Origin: Lentzea californiensis | GTDB lineage: Bacteria; Actinomycetota; Actinomycetes; Mycobacteriales; Pseudonocardiaceae | Length of the DNA stretch: 64,000 nt | Reading direction: 5' to 3' | NCBI RefSeq assembly: GCF_024648825.1 | Contig: NZ_JANBBE010000022.1 | Location: 1 to 64,000, forward strand | Shown here: positions 8,160 to 16,032 of the stretch, one piece after another | Position numbering within the stretch: position 1 is the stretch's first letter | Layout of the letters: every line of letters begins with the position of its first letter | Made by a program: the position numbers and the translations under genes | Notes under the pieces: generated by a model | The model's input: the letters and a program-made list of their open reading frames with translations, nothing else | What the model was told of the DNA's origin: nothing | Databases searched by the model: none

Positions 8160-8525
8160 ACGGTCTCCCTCGTCAGCGGGTCCGCTCTCGCCCGCGCCAC
8201 AGGGACCTACCCGCGCGTCAGCGGTTCAGTCCCGCCCCGCCCCGCTTTTCCCGCCGACCTGGAACAGGGGAAGTCATGGCACCCAGCGCATGCGTGCGCG
8301 GTAACTGTGCCCACACGGCTACCTGATGGCGGTCTATCATCGGCTGCGCACCCGGCTGGGCCTGGGTGCCTCGACCACCGCTCTGGACCCCGGCGGCGCC
8401 TGCTTCTCCCGTCCTGGTGTCAGGAGTGCCGCCATGGCTCTGCCGGATCGTCCTCCCGCCGATCAGCAGCCCCGCGATCGATCGGTTCCTCCGAGGTCAC
8501 AGGGCTGGAGGCAGACACACAAGCG
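8160..8525. other. Long gap between recQ and NsdA-like gene
   Basis: About 366 bases divide divergent genes. Short frames open in several phases (for example ATG at 8326 and 8434) but none has a recognisable domain. Homologues of the downstream protein often carry an N-terminal DNA-binding region; no helix-turn-helix was found in any of the three forward frames. The stretch presumably holds both promoters; no clear operator was seen. Confidence 0.4.
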
Positions 8526-9413
8526 TTGCGCGCCACGGACTACCGGCACGGCGGCGAGTCCTGTCTGACCGCCGTCGGCGCTCTGCTCCGCGAGGGCGAC
8601 CGGATGCTCACCGCGTCCGCGCCCGAGAAGGTGCGGCAGCAGCTGTACGTGGCTTTGGGCGACCTGCACAACGTCGCCGGCTGGGCGTACTTCGACGCCG
8701 GGTTCGCGGACGAGGCCCGCACGCGTTTCTGCCACGCCCTGGTGCTGGCGGGACTCGGCCGGCACACCGGGCTGACCGCGAACGTGTGCTACCGGCTGGG
8801 CCGGGTGTGCCTGCACCAGGAGGACCTCGACGAGGCGTCGGCGTACTTCCAGCTCGGGCAGCTCGCGGCAAAGCGGTCCGGTGACGAGATCGGCGGGAGC
8901 ATCCTGTCGATGAACTCGGCGTGGACCTTCGCCAAGAAGGGCTCGCGGGACGGCGCCCGGACGCTGCTCGACCGCGGCCGGGGCCAGTTCGCCGCCGCCG
9001 ACCACAGCAAGGTGCCCGGCTGGGCGCGGTTCTTCACCGCGGCGGACCTGTCCGCGCTCACCGGTGCCGTCCACACCGACCTGGCCCAGACCGTGGACCG
9101 GCAGCACGCCCGGACCGCCGTCCCGCTGCTCGTCGAGGCGATCGACGGCTACGGCGACGACATGGCCCGCAGCCGCGCGTTCAGCCTCATCCTGCTGTCC
9201 ATCAGCCACCTGGTCGAGGGCGACGTCGACCAGGGCGTGGACGTCGGGTTCCAGGCGCTGGTGTCCGCCGGCACCCTGGGCTCGGCCCGCGTGAGGGACC
9301 GCATCCGCCCGCTCGCCGCGCACGCCCGCCGGCACGGCTCCCACGGTGGGGCGCGGGAGTTGGCGGCGCGCGTCAGCGCCATGCCCGCTCCACCGGCCGG
9401 GGAGCGACCGTGA
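8526..9413 (+). CDS. NsdA-like TPR regulator lacking a DNA-binding domain
   Basis: About 295 residues of helical TPR-like repeats. The run LRATDYRHGG, VALGDLHNVAGWAYFDAG, ANVCYRLGRVCLHQEDLDEA and ARTAVPLLVEAIDGYGDDMARSRAFSL is characteristic of the C-terminal half of NsdA-type Streptomyces regulators, which affect sporulation and antibiotic production. The start is uncertain: TTG at 8526 lies 17 bases after GGAGG, the frame stays open far upstream, and the conserved block begins just before this TTG, so a CTG at 8505 is possible. It overlaps a small sigma-region-4 gene by 4 bases, suggesting the two work as a pair, the partner supplying DNA binding (inference). Confidence 0.7.
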   Translation: MRATDYRHGGESCLTAVGALLREGDRMLTASAPEKVRQQLYVALGDLHNVAGWAYFDAGFADEARTRFCHALVLAGLGRHTGLTANVCYRLGRVCLHQEDLDEASAYFQLGQLAAKRSGDEIGGSILSMNSAWTFAKKGSRDGARTLLDRGRGQFAAADHSKVPGWARFFTAADLSALTGAVHTDLAQTVDRQHARTAVPLLVEAIDGYGDDMARSRAFSLILLSISHLVEGDVDQGVDVGFQALVSAGTLGSARVRDRIRPLAAHARRHGSHGGARELAARVSAMPAPPAGERP

Positions 9414-9634
9414 ACGGCAGGCAGGCCGCGCAGTTGCTGGGGCTGCTGCCCGGCCCGCAGCAGGAGGTGCTGAGGATGCGACTGGTGTACGGGCTCTCCG
9501 CCGAACAGACCGCGGCCGTGCTGGGCTCCACGCCCGCTGTCGTGCGCCTGACCCAGCACGAGGCCCTCGAAGTGCTGCGCAAGGAACTCGCCGCGCGAAG
9601 CGGCCCCCCTCAGGGCGCGGTCCCGAGGGATTAG
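9410..9634 (+). CDS. Stand-alone sigma region 4-like HTH protein
   Basis: A 74-residue protein. The core LLPGPQQEVLRMRLVYGLSAEQTAAVLGSTPAVVRLTQHEALEVLRKEL matches the region 4 helix-turn-helix of ECF sigma factors (GLS.EQTA..LG...AVV), but regions 1 and 2 are absent. GTG at 9410 overlaps the upstream stop as GTGA and has GGGGAG in front. Without region 2 it cannot be a full sigma factor; it could bind -35 elements or core polymerase, or be a partner subunit for the NsdA-like protein. No catalytic motif. Confidence 0.75.
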   Translation: MNGRQAAQLLGLLPGPQQEVLRMRLVYGLSAEQTAAVLGSTPAVVRLTQHEALEVLRKELAARSGPPQGAVPRD

Positions 9635-9693
9635 AGTGAGTTCTCCTTCGGAAGTCACGACAGAGGACGCTCCTGATCACGGGAGGCTGAGCG

Positions 9694-10422
9694 GTGAGCA
9701 GTGAACGGCTGGCCAAGGTGCTGGGGTACCTCGCCGCCGACGCGGCGAGCCACGGCGCCGAGGTGTCCAGCGAGTCGGCCTGCGACGCCGGCGTCCGCCT
9801 GGCCGGGGTGACCGGCGTTCAGCTCACGCTGATGAGCGGCCCTGATCGCGGGGAGTCCCGGTACGCCACGGACGAGGTGGGCGCCCGGCTCGAGGAGCTG
9901 CGGTTCACACTGGGTGAGGGGCCTTGCGCGGACGCGTTCCGCACAGGCGTGCCGGTGCTGGCCGGAGAGCTCGACACCGGACCCAACCACCGGCGGTGGC
10001 CGCTGTTCGTGCCCGCGGCGCTCGAGATCGGCGCGCGGGCGGTGTTCGCGTTCCCGCTGCGCAGCGGGGCCATCCGGATGGGTCTTCTCGTCCTGCACCG
10101 CACGCGTCCCGGTGCGATGACCCACGAGCAGATGTCGGACACCCAGGTCCTCGCCGACGTCATCCTGTCGTTGCTGCTGGACGAGCTCACGCGCGTTCAG
10201 GTCGAGAACAACACGCTGCTGGCCGACATGCCGTTGCGCCGCGCCGAGGTCCACCAGGCCACCGGAATGCTGTCCGTCCAGCTGGGCGTCAGCGTGGAGG
10301 AGGCCTTGGTGCGGCTGAGAGCGCACGCGTTCGCTGAGGAAAGGCCGGTGATCGACGTCGCCCGCGACGTGGTGGCCCGGCGTCTGAGACTAACCCCGGA
10401 AGCACGGCCTGATCCCGCGTGA
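9694..10422 (+). CDS. GAF-ANTAR regulator (HxATGx subtype), copy 2
   Basis: A 242-residue protein with a GAF domain (about 30-160: FTLGEGPCADAF, FAFPLRSGAIRMGLLVLHRT) and a C-terminal ANTAR-like domain with RAEVHQATGMLSVQLGVSVEEALVRLRAHAF, the same variant as the protein at 5118. GTG at 9694 follows GGGAGG at suitable spacing. It is the first of three tandem same-strand GAF-ANTAR genes separated by short gaps. Expected role: ligand-controlled RNA antitermination. The TGM-type ANTAR lacks the classical AKG motif, so its RNA preference may differ. Confidence 0.85.
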   Translation: MSSERLAKVLGYLAADAASHGAEVSSESACDAGVRLAGVTGVQLTLMSGPDRGESRYATDEVGARLEELRFTLGEGPCADAFRTGVPVLAGELDTGPNHRRWPLFVPAALEIGARAVFAFPLRSGAIRMGLLVLHRTRPGAMTHEQMSDTQVLADVILSLLLDELTRVQVENNTLLADMPLRRAEVHQATGMLSVQLGVSVEEALVRLRAHAFAEERPVIDVARDVVARRLRLTPEARPDPA

Positions 10423-10453
10423 TCGCCGGCGACCGACCAACAGAGGTGGCCCG

Positions 10454-11185
10454 ATGTCAGTGGAGAATATGGCCGAGACGTTCGTGCAGCTTGCCGACAC
10501 CCTGGTCGCGGACTTCGACTCGGCCGAGTTCATGCATCTCCTGGCGGACCGTTGCGTCGACACCCTGGACGTCGACGCGGCGGGCATCCTCCTCGCCGAC
10601 CACCACAGCGAGCTGTACGTGGTCGGCGCCTCCAGTGAGCGCGCCATGCTGGTGGAGCTGTTCGAGCTCCAGCACCGTCAGGGTCCGTGCATGGAGTGCT
10701 ACCTCACCTGCGCGCCCGTGACCGTGGCCGACTTCACCGAGTCGTCGCAGCGCTGGCCGGAGTTCGCGGCGGTCGCCGTGAAGGCCGGGTTCCGCGCGGT
10801 GCACGCCCTGCCGATGCGGTTGCGGGAACAGACCATCGGCGCGCTGAACCTGTTCACCGCCGCGCCGGGCGCGCTGAGCAGTTCGACCGTCAGGGTGGCG
10901 CAGGCGATGGCGGACGTGGCCACGATCGGTCTGCTGCAGGCGAAGCTGCTCAACCAGCAGGAGCTGCTCGCCGAGCAGCTGCAGGGCGCGTTGCAGAGCA
11001 GAGTGCTCATCGAACAGGCCAAAGGTGTGCTCTCCGAACGCCTCCAGATCGGCATGGGCCCGGCGTTCGAAGCGCTCCGGCGGCACTCCCGCAGCCACAA
11101 CCAGCACCTCAGCACCGTCGCCGAGGCGGTCATCGCCGGCACGGTCGACGTAACGGCGTTGGACGATCCGGGCACGCGCGGCTGA
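10454..11185 (+). CDS. GAF-ANTAR regulator (classical IEQAKG), copy 3
   Basis: A 243-residue protein: N-terminal VENMAETFVQLADTLVADFDSAEFMHLLADRCVDTL, a GAF domain with AAGILLADHHSELYVVGASSERAMLVELFELQHRQGPCMEC, and a C-terminal ANTAR domain with SRVLIEQAKGVLSERLQI and AFEALRRHSRSHNQHL. ATG at 10454 follows AGAGGTGG. It is closely similar throughout to the next gene (11371), consistent with tandem duplication. ANTAR proteins of this class usually bind two-hairpin RNA elements that overlap terminators. Confidence 0.9.
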   Translation: MSVENMAETFVQLADTLVADFDSAEFMHLLADRCVDTLDVDAAGILLADHHSELYVVGASSERAMLVELFELQHRQGPCMECYLTCAPVTVADFTESSQRWPEFAAVAVKAGFRAVHALPMRLREQTIGALNLFTAAPGALSSSTVRVAQAMADVATIGLLQAKLLNQQELLAEQLQGALQSRVLIEQAKGVLSERLQIGMGPAFEALRRHSRSHNQHLSTVAEAVIAGTVDVTALDDPGTRG

Positions 11186-11370
11186 CGCGCGACGACCTCC
11201 GGTGGGCGTGCGTGCTCCGAACGGGTTCAGGTGTGCGGCGCGGCGTGGCGGCTAGTACTCGGATGGACCAATCGTGCTCGGGCGGGACGTGGAAGCATGG
11301 ACCGCGAGCGCTCTCGCCCCGGTCCCCGGCGATGACGCGGATGCCGGAAACCTGAGAATCGGGGCGTGTC

Positions 11371-12075
11371 GTGGACCACCGGGTGGCTGAGACCTTCGTC
11401 GAGCTGGCGGACACGCTCGTCCTCGGTTTCGACACCATCGACTTCCTGCACACCCTGACCGAACGGTGTGTCGAGCTGCTGCACGTGGGCGCGGCCGGAA
11501 TCCTGCTGGCCGATCAGCAGGGCGTGCTGAACCTGGTGGCGGCCTCCACCGAGAGGGCGCGGCTGCTGGAACTGTTCCAGCTGCAGGAGGACGAAGGCCC
11601 GTGCCTGGACTGCTTCGACACCGGCAGACCGGTGGGGTGCGACGACCTGGGCGCGGCGCCGCAACGCTGGCCCCGGTTCGCGATGGCGGCGCGTGCGCAG
11701 GGCTTCGCCGCGGTCGACGCCGTACCGATGCGGCTGCGTGAGCAGGTGATCGGCGCGCTCAACCTGTTCCGGACGTCACCGGGACCGCCGTCCGAGGACG
11801 TCACCCTGCTGGCGCAGTCGTTCGCGAACGTCGCGGCGATCGGCATCCTGCACGTCCGCGCGCTGTGGCAGAGCGAGATGATCGCCGAACAGGTGCAGAA
11901 CGCGCTCGACAGCGGCGTCACGATCCAGCAGGCCAAAGGCATCCTGACGGTCCGCCTGCAGATCGACCTCGCGGACGCGCTCTCGTTGCTGCGGACGCAC
12001 GCCCGCAACTCCAACCAGCTGCTGTCCGACGTCGCCCAGCAGGTGATCGACGGGCGCCGCGCGTCCTCGACCTGA
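11371..12075 (+). CDS. GAF-ANTAR regulator (classical), copy 4
   Basis: A 234-residue paralogue of the protein at 10454: ETFVELADTLVLGFDTIDFLHTLTERCVELL, GAF segment AAGILLADQQGVLNLVAASTERARLLELFQLQEDEGPCLDC, and ANTAR segment SGVTIQQAKGILTVRLQIDLADALSLLRTHARNSNQLL. GTG at 11371. The 185-base gap before it is larger than elsewhere in the run, so it probably has its own promoter. Expected to be an RNA-binding antiterminator responding to a GAF ligand. Its targets cannot be inferred from the neighbours. Confidence 0.9.
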   Translation: MDHRVAETFVELADTLVLGFDTIDFLHTLTERCVELLHVGAAGILLADQQGVLNLVAASTERARLLELFQLQEDEGPCLDCFDTGRPVGCDDLGAAPQRWPRFAMAARAQGFAAVDAVPMRLREQVIGALNLFRTSPGPPSEDVTLLAQSFANVAAIGILHVRALWQSEMIAEQVQNALDSGVTIQQAKGILTVRLQIDLADALSLLRTHARNSNQLLSDVAQQVIDGRRASST

Positions 12076-12090
12076 CGCCCCCGGAACGCC

Positions 12091-12121
12091 TTGACCTCGA
12101 CCAATGTTCAGGTTCTAGCGT
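12091..12121 (+). promoter_or_regulatory. SoxR/MerR-type promoter-operator before FMN reductase
   Basis: A -35 TTGACC (12091-12096) and -10 TAGCGT (12116-12121) are separated by 19 bases, the overlong spacing characteristic of MerR-family promoters. A 20-base dyad (12094-12113; ACCTCGAC with GTTCAGGT) lies between them and keeps the CCTC...AGG arms of the SoxR box. A second copy precedes the MFS gene at 12784. Confidence 0.7.
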
Positions 12122-12173
12122 GATCGCGGAAGGTGGCCGAGCGGCTGCCGCAGGATCGTCCAAGGGGAGACCC

Positions 12174-12770
12174 GTGACCGCGGAACCACCACTGCACCTG
12201 GGTTTGATCGTCGGCAGCACCAGGGAGGGCAGGTTCGGCACGACCGTGGCCGACTGGGTCCTCGGCCACGTCCGGCGACGCGCGGACGTCACAGTCGACG
12301 TGATCGACCTGGCCGAGGTGCCGTTGCCCACCGTGCAGCAGGCCGTCCCCGTGGTGACCGGGGTGTACCCGTCGCCGGACGTCCGGGCGTTCGCCCGGCG
12401 GATCGGCGCGGCGGACGGGTTCGTCGTGGTGACCCCGGAGTACAACCACGGCTATCCGGCCTCGCTCAAGCTCGCGATCGACTCGGTCTACGTCGAGTGG
12501 AACGCCAAGCCCGTCGCGTTCGTGTCCTACGGCGGACTGGCCGGCGGCTCCCGGGCCGTCGAACAGTTGCGCCAGGTGTTCGCCGAGCTGCACGCCACCA
12601 CCATCCGCGAAACGGTCTGCTTCGCCATGGCGCACTCGCGGTTCGGCGAGGACGGCCGGTTGCTCGACCCGGACGGCCCGGACCTGGCCGCGACATCGCT
12701 GCTCGACCAGCTCACCTGGTGGGCAGGTGCGCTTCGGGACAAGCGCGAGAAACGCGCGTACAACACCTGA
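12174..12770 (+). CDS. NADPH-dependent FMN reductase family protein
   Basis: A 198-residue flavodoxin-like protein. The flavin phosphate loop GSTREGRFG and the isoalloxazine-side motif TPEYNHGYPASLKLAIDSVY are both present, as is SYGGLAGGSRAVEQLRQVF. Such enzymes reduce FMN or quinones with NAD(P)H in the cytoplasm. GTG at 12174 follows GGGGAG. The gene lies behind a SoxR-type promoter and ahead of a drug exporter with the same type of promoter. In Streptomyces coelicolor a reductase of this family is, to my knowledge, a SoxR target, so a response to redox-cycling compounds is likely. Confidence 0.88.
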   Translation: MTAEPPLHLGLIVGSTREGRFGTTVADWVLGHVRRRADVTVDVIDLAEVPLPTVQQAVPVVTGVYPSPDVRAFARRIGAADGFVVVTPEYNHGYPASLKLAIDSVYVEWNAKPVAFVSYGGLAGGSRAVEQLRQVFAELHATTIRETVCFAMAHSRFGEDGRLLDPDGPDLAATSLLDQLTWWAGALRDKREKRAYNT

Positions 12771-12783
12771 GCACGGCGGCGAC

Positions 12784-12814
12784 TTGACCTGGACGAAGGT
12801 CGAGGTTGCATCGT
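12784..12814 (+). promoter_or_regulatory. SoxR/MerR-type promoter-operator before DHA2 exporter
   Basis: A -35 TTGACC (12784-12789), a 19-base spacer and -10 CATCGT (12809-12814). The 20-base dyad at 12787-12806 (ACCTGGAC with GGTCGAGGT) has the same arm positions as the copy at 12094. The -10 ends 6 bases before GTG 12821, so the transcript is probably leaderless. Confidence 0.7.
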
Positions 12815-12820
12815 GGACGC

Positions 12821-14221
12821 GTGCGAAACAACCCTGCAGTCGTCCTCGTGGCCGTCCTGCTCTCCAGCCTCTCGCTCCCGATCACGCTGACCGGTGCGTC
12901 GGTGGCGTTGCCCGGCATCGCCGCGGACCTCGACGCCGGCCTGCCCGCCGTGCAGTGGGTGGTGAACGGCTACATCGCCTGCTTCGCGAGCTTCATGCTG
13001 GCCGCCGGATCGATGGCCGACATGGTCGGCCGGCGGCGTGTGTTCGCCACCGGTGTCTCCGTCTTCGCCGCCGGTGGCGTGCTCAGCGCGTTGTCGTGGA
13101 ACGTCCTCGTGCTCGACGTCCTGCGCGCGCTCGCCGGCGTCGGTGCGGCCGCCGCGGCCGCCAGTTCCGCCGCCCTCCTCGCGTCCGCCTTCACCGGCAG
13201 GGCGCGGATCCGGGCGTTCAGCTACTTCGGCACGGCGCTGGGCGTGGGCCTCGCGTTCGGGCCGACCGCCGCCGGTCTGCTGGTCGACGGCTTCGGGTGG
13301 CAGGCCGTGTTCGCCGGGCCCGCGCTCGTGTGCGTCGTCGTGCTCTGCCTCGTGCCGATGCTGCCGGAGTCGGCGGAACCGGGCTCCCGCAAGGTCGACT
13401 GGGCCGGCACGGCGACTTTCACGCTCGCGTTGCTGTTGCTGATCGCCGGGTTCGTGCAGGGACCGGCCTGGGGATGGTCGTCGCCCGCGGTGCTCGTCGC
13501 GTTCGCCGGCTCGGTCGTGCTGCTGGTGGCGTTCGTCGTCGTGGAACGGCGCCAGGCCCAGCCGATGTTCGACCTCGCCTTGCTGCGCAACGGGAAGTTC
13601 ATCGGGATCTCGCTGGCCGGCGCGATGATCGTGTCGGTGCCGTTGCCGCTGATCGTGTACCTGCCCGCCTACTTCACCGAGGTGCTGGGCATGTCCACCG
13701 GCGAGGCGGGGGTCGTGCTGGTGCTGATGACCGGGTTGACGCTGCTGCTGCCACCGCTGGCGCCGCTGGTCACCAAAGTCGTTTCGCCGCAAGGAGTCGT
13801 GGTGCTCGCGGTCGCCCTGGTCGGCATCGGCGCGGCCTGGCTGACGGTGATCGAGCCGGGGGCGTCGGTGCTGTCGATCGCGGGACCGCTGCTCACCATC
13901 GGCGCCGGGTTCGGCATCTCGATCGGGTTGATCGACGGGGTCGCGGTCGGCAGCGTGGATCCCAGTCGCGCCGGGACCGGCGCCGGGATGTTCAACACGG
14001 TGCGCCTCGGGCTGGAGACCGTCGCCATCGCCGTGGTGGGCGCCGTGCTGGCCACGTCGACCGGCGGCAGGCTCGCCGAACCCGGTTACACCAGCGGCCT
14101 GCACGTCGTGCTGTGGTGGATGGCCGGTCTCGCCGCGGTTCTGGCCGTGGTGCTGGCGAAGGTGTTGCTGCGCCGTGCAAACGACACGGCACAGCAGCAC
14201 CCGGAACGCTCCGCGGTGTGA
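12821..14221 (+). CDS. MFS exporter, DHA2 (EmrB/QacA) family
   Basis: A 466-residue integral membrane protein with about 14 hydrophobic helices, as expected for DHA2 drug:proton antiporters. The motif VQWVVNGYIACFASFMLAAGSMADMVGRRR (helices 2-3 with the conserved loop) is diagnostic, and VFAGPALVCVVVLCLVPMLPES marks the helix 5-6 region. It likely expels toxic or redox-active small molecules. The longer frame begins with TTG at 12806, but GTG at 12821 sits exactly where a leaderless transcript from the SoxR-type promoter would begin. It is co-regulated with the FMN reductase by promoter similarity, not by a shared transcript. Confidence 0.87.
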   Translation: MRNNPAVVLVAVLLSSLSLPITLTGASVALPGIAADLDAGLPAVQWVVNGYIACFASFMLAAGSMADMVGRRRVFATGVSVFAAGGVLSALSWNVLVLDVLRALAGVGAAAAAASSAALLASAFTGRARIRAFSYFGTALGVGLAFGPTAAGLLVDGFGWQAVFAGPALVCVVVLCLVPMLPESAEPGSRKVDWAGTATFTLALLLLIAGFVQGPAWGWSSPAVLVAFAGSVVLLVAFVVVERRQAQPMFDLALLRNGKFIGISLAGAMIVSVPLPLIVYLPAYFTEVLGMSTGEAGVVLVLMTGLTLLLPPLAPLVTKVVSPQGVVVLAVALVGIGAAWLTVIEPGASVLSIAGPLLTIGAGFGISIGLIDGVAVGSVDPSRAGTGAGMFNTVRLGLETVAIAVVGAVLATSTGGRLAEPGYTSGLHVVLWWMAGLAAVLAVVLAKVLLRRANDTAQQHPERSAV

Positions 14222-14247
14222 CCCTTGAGACCATCAGCCTGTGGCTC

Positions 14248-16032
14248 TCAACCTCGTCGCGAAGGACCTGGCCTGTTCCGGACGGCGTGGTGGGCGGCCA
14301 TGCGGACGGGCGCGTTCACGACGCCGAACCCGCGGTAGTCGCCGATCCGCTGGACCACCTCGAAGAACACCCTCGCCCCGGCCAGTTCGGTGTAGAAGTG
14401 CAGGTACTCACCGCGTTCGTCGCGGTCGTAGAGCACCGACTGCTCGCGCAGCGCGCTGACGCGTCCGGCCGGCAGACCGGTGCGCGCCAGGAGGTCGTCG
14501 TAGTAGTTGCCCGGGATGTCCAGCAGCCGTGCGCCCCGCTGCCTCAGGGCCTTGGCGCACTCGACCGCGTCGGCGCAGGTGAAGGCGATGTGCTGGGGTT
14601 CCTCGACGGCGGGCGCCCAGCCACCTCGCCGGACCAGCGCGGCGTCCAGGGTGAGGCGGACGCCCCCGCCGCTCACACCGCGGCCGCGCACCAGGCCGAA
14701 CGGCGCCGCGAACTCCGCCGTCGCTCCCGGTTGCAGGCCCAGCACCGAACGGTAGAACAGGCCCGCCTCGTCGAAGTTGTCGAAGGGCTGGGTCAGCGCG
14801 ACGTGGTCGATGCCGGTGATGCCGGCCTGCGGGCCCGACTCACCGGTCGGCACGAAGTCGCCGAGCCAGTCGTCGTCGGCGCACAGGAAGATCTGGGTTC
14901 CGTCGGGTGCGGCGATCGCGGTCAGCGGCGCCTCGCCGGGGCCGGTCTCCCGTGACAACGGTGGCGCGAGCATGACCTCCGCGCGTCGTGCCGCGGCGGC
15001 CGGATCCGGCACGGAGAGACCGAGTGCGCCGATCGCGCCGGGTTCGCCCTCGGCGTTGACGAGCACGCGTGCGTCGCCCTGCGTCCACAGCTCCACCGGC
15101 TTCGAGCGGTGCACGGCTTCGCGGGTGAAGCCGAGCAGGGCGAGGCCCGACTCCCCCACGACCTCGGCGAAGGCGTAGCCGGCGGGGACGGGCGCGGCGG
15201 GAACGTCCAGCTGCCGCAAGGAGTCCTGGAGGCTGAGCAGCGACCGCATGGCGTCGACCGCGGCGCGGTGCGGGTCGGACTGGCGGAAGACGTCGTTGAA
15301 CACCTCGAGCGAGAGCGGGCCGCGGTACCCGGCGTCGAGGACGTTGCGGGTGAACGTCGTCAGGTCGAAGTCGCCCTGTCCCGGGAAGAGGCGGTGGTGG
15401 CGGCTCCACTGGAGCACGTCCATCGGCAGCGTCGGCGCGTCGGCGAGCTGCAGGAAGAAGATCTTCTCGCCGGGGATCGCGCGGATCGCCCTGGGATCGT
15501 CCCCTTTGGACAGGATGTGGAAGCTGTCGAGGCAGACGCCGAGCGACGGGTGGGCGGCGCGGCGCACGATCCGCCACGCGTGTTCGTAGCCGTTGACGTA
15601 CCGGCCCCAGGCGAGCGCCTCGTAGGCGATGCGCAGACCGCGTTCGGCCGCACGGGTCGCGAGCAGGTGCAGCTGCTCGGCCGCGAGATCGTCGTCGTCG
15701 ATGGCGTCGGGCGACACCGACGAGCACACCAGCACGGTGTCCACGCCCAATTCGGCCATGACGTCGAACTTGTGGCTCGCGCGGCGCAGGTTGGCGGCGA
15801 GCACGTCCGGCGGCACGGCCTCGAAGTCGCGGAAGGGCTGGTACAGGTCGATGCCCAGCCCGAGGTCGGCGCACCGCTTGCGGATCTCCGCGGGGCTGCG
15901 GCGGTCCGCGAGCAGGTCGTTCTCGAAGATCTCGATGCCGTCGAAGCCCGCCTCGGCGGCCGCGGTCAGCTTGTCCTCCAGCGTGCCGGACAGGCACACG
16001 GTGGCGATGGCGGTGCGCGCGTCAGGACGCAT
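14248..16032 (-). CDS. quiC: 3-Dehydroshikimate dehydratase with HPPD-like domain (QuiC1 type)
   Basis: A 594-residue fusion. The N-terminal TIM barrel (about 1-285) has the metal ligands of this family: Glu138 in YEALAWG, Asp169 in CLDSFHI, Gln195 in FLQLADA and Glu243 in LSLEVFND. The C-terminal half (about 290-580) is a vicinal-oxygen-chelate domain like 4-hydroxyphenylpyruvate dioxygenase (GIDHVALTQPFDNFDEAGLFYRSVLGL; HIAFTCADAV; YLHFYTELAG). QuiC1 of Pseudomonas has the same fusion and converts 3-dehydroshikimate to protocatechuate. The gene overlaps the shikimate dehydrogenase by 11 bases and is downstream of it in one operon. No protocatechuate ring-cleavage genes are in view. Confidence 0.9.
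   Translation of the reverse strand: MRPDARTAIATVCLSGTLEDKLTAAAEAGFDGIEIFENDLLADRRSPAEIRKRCADLGLGIDLYQPFRDFEAVPPDVLAANLRRASHKFDVMAELGVDTVLVCSSVSPDAIDDDDLAAEQLHLLATRAAERGLRIAYEALAWGRYVNGYEHAWRIVRRAAHPSLGVCLDSFHILSKGDDPRAIRAIPGEKIFFLQLADAPTLPMDVLQWSRHHRLFPGQGDFDLTTFTRNVLDAGYRGPLSLEVFNDVFRQSDPHRAAVDAMRSLLSLQDSLRQLDVPAAPVPAGYAFAEVVGESGLALLGFTREAVHRSKPVELWTQGDARVLVNAEGEPGAIGALGLSVPDPAAAARRAEVMLAPPLSRETGPGEAPLTAIAAPDGTQIFLCADDDWLGDFVPTGESGPQAGITGIDHVALTQPFDNFDEAGLFYRSVLGLQPGATAEFAAPFGLVRGRGVSGGGVRLTLDAALVRRGGWAPAVEEPQHIAFTCADAVECAKALRQRGARLLDIPGNYYDDLLARTGLPAGRVSALREQSVLYDRDERGEYLHFYTELAGARVFFEVVQRIGDYRGFGVVNAPVRMAAHHAVRNRPGPSRRG

Noticed and set aside
8326..8568. Small frame beginning MAVYHRLRTRLG as the missing N-terminus of the NsdA-like protein
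   Set aside because: Different phase from the TPR protein, no helix-turn-helix pattern, and Pro/Arg-rich composition typical of non-coding shadow.
11305..11318. GAGCGCTC motif resembling the glucanase LacI operator
   Set aside because: Symmetry is broken by a mismatched pair and the position is in the gap before a GAF-ANTAR gene; probably chance in high-GC DNA.
12727..14955. 742-codon plus-strand frame across the exporter and the quiC end
   Set aside because: Arg/Ala/Gly-rich with no motif; the exporter in another phase has a full set of membrane helices.
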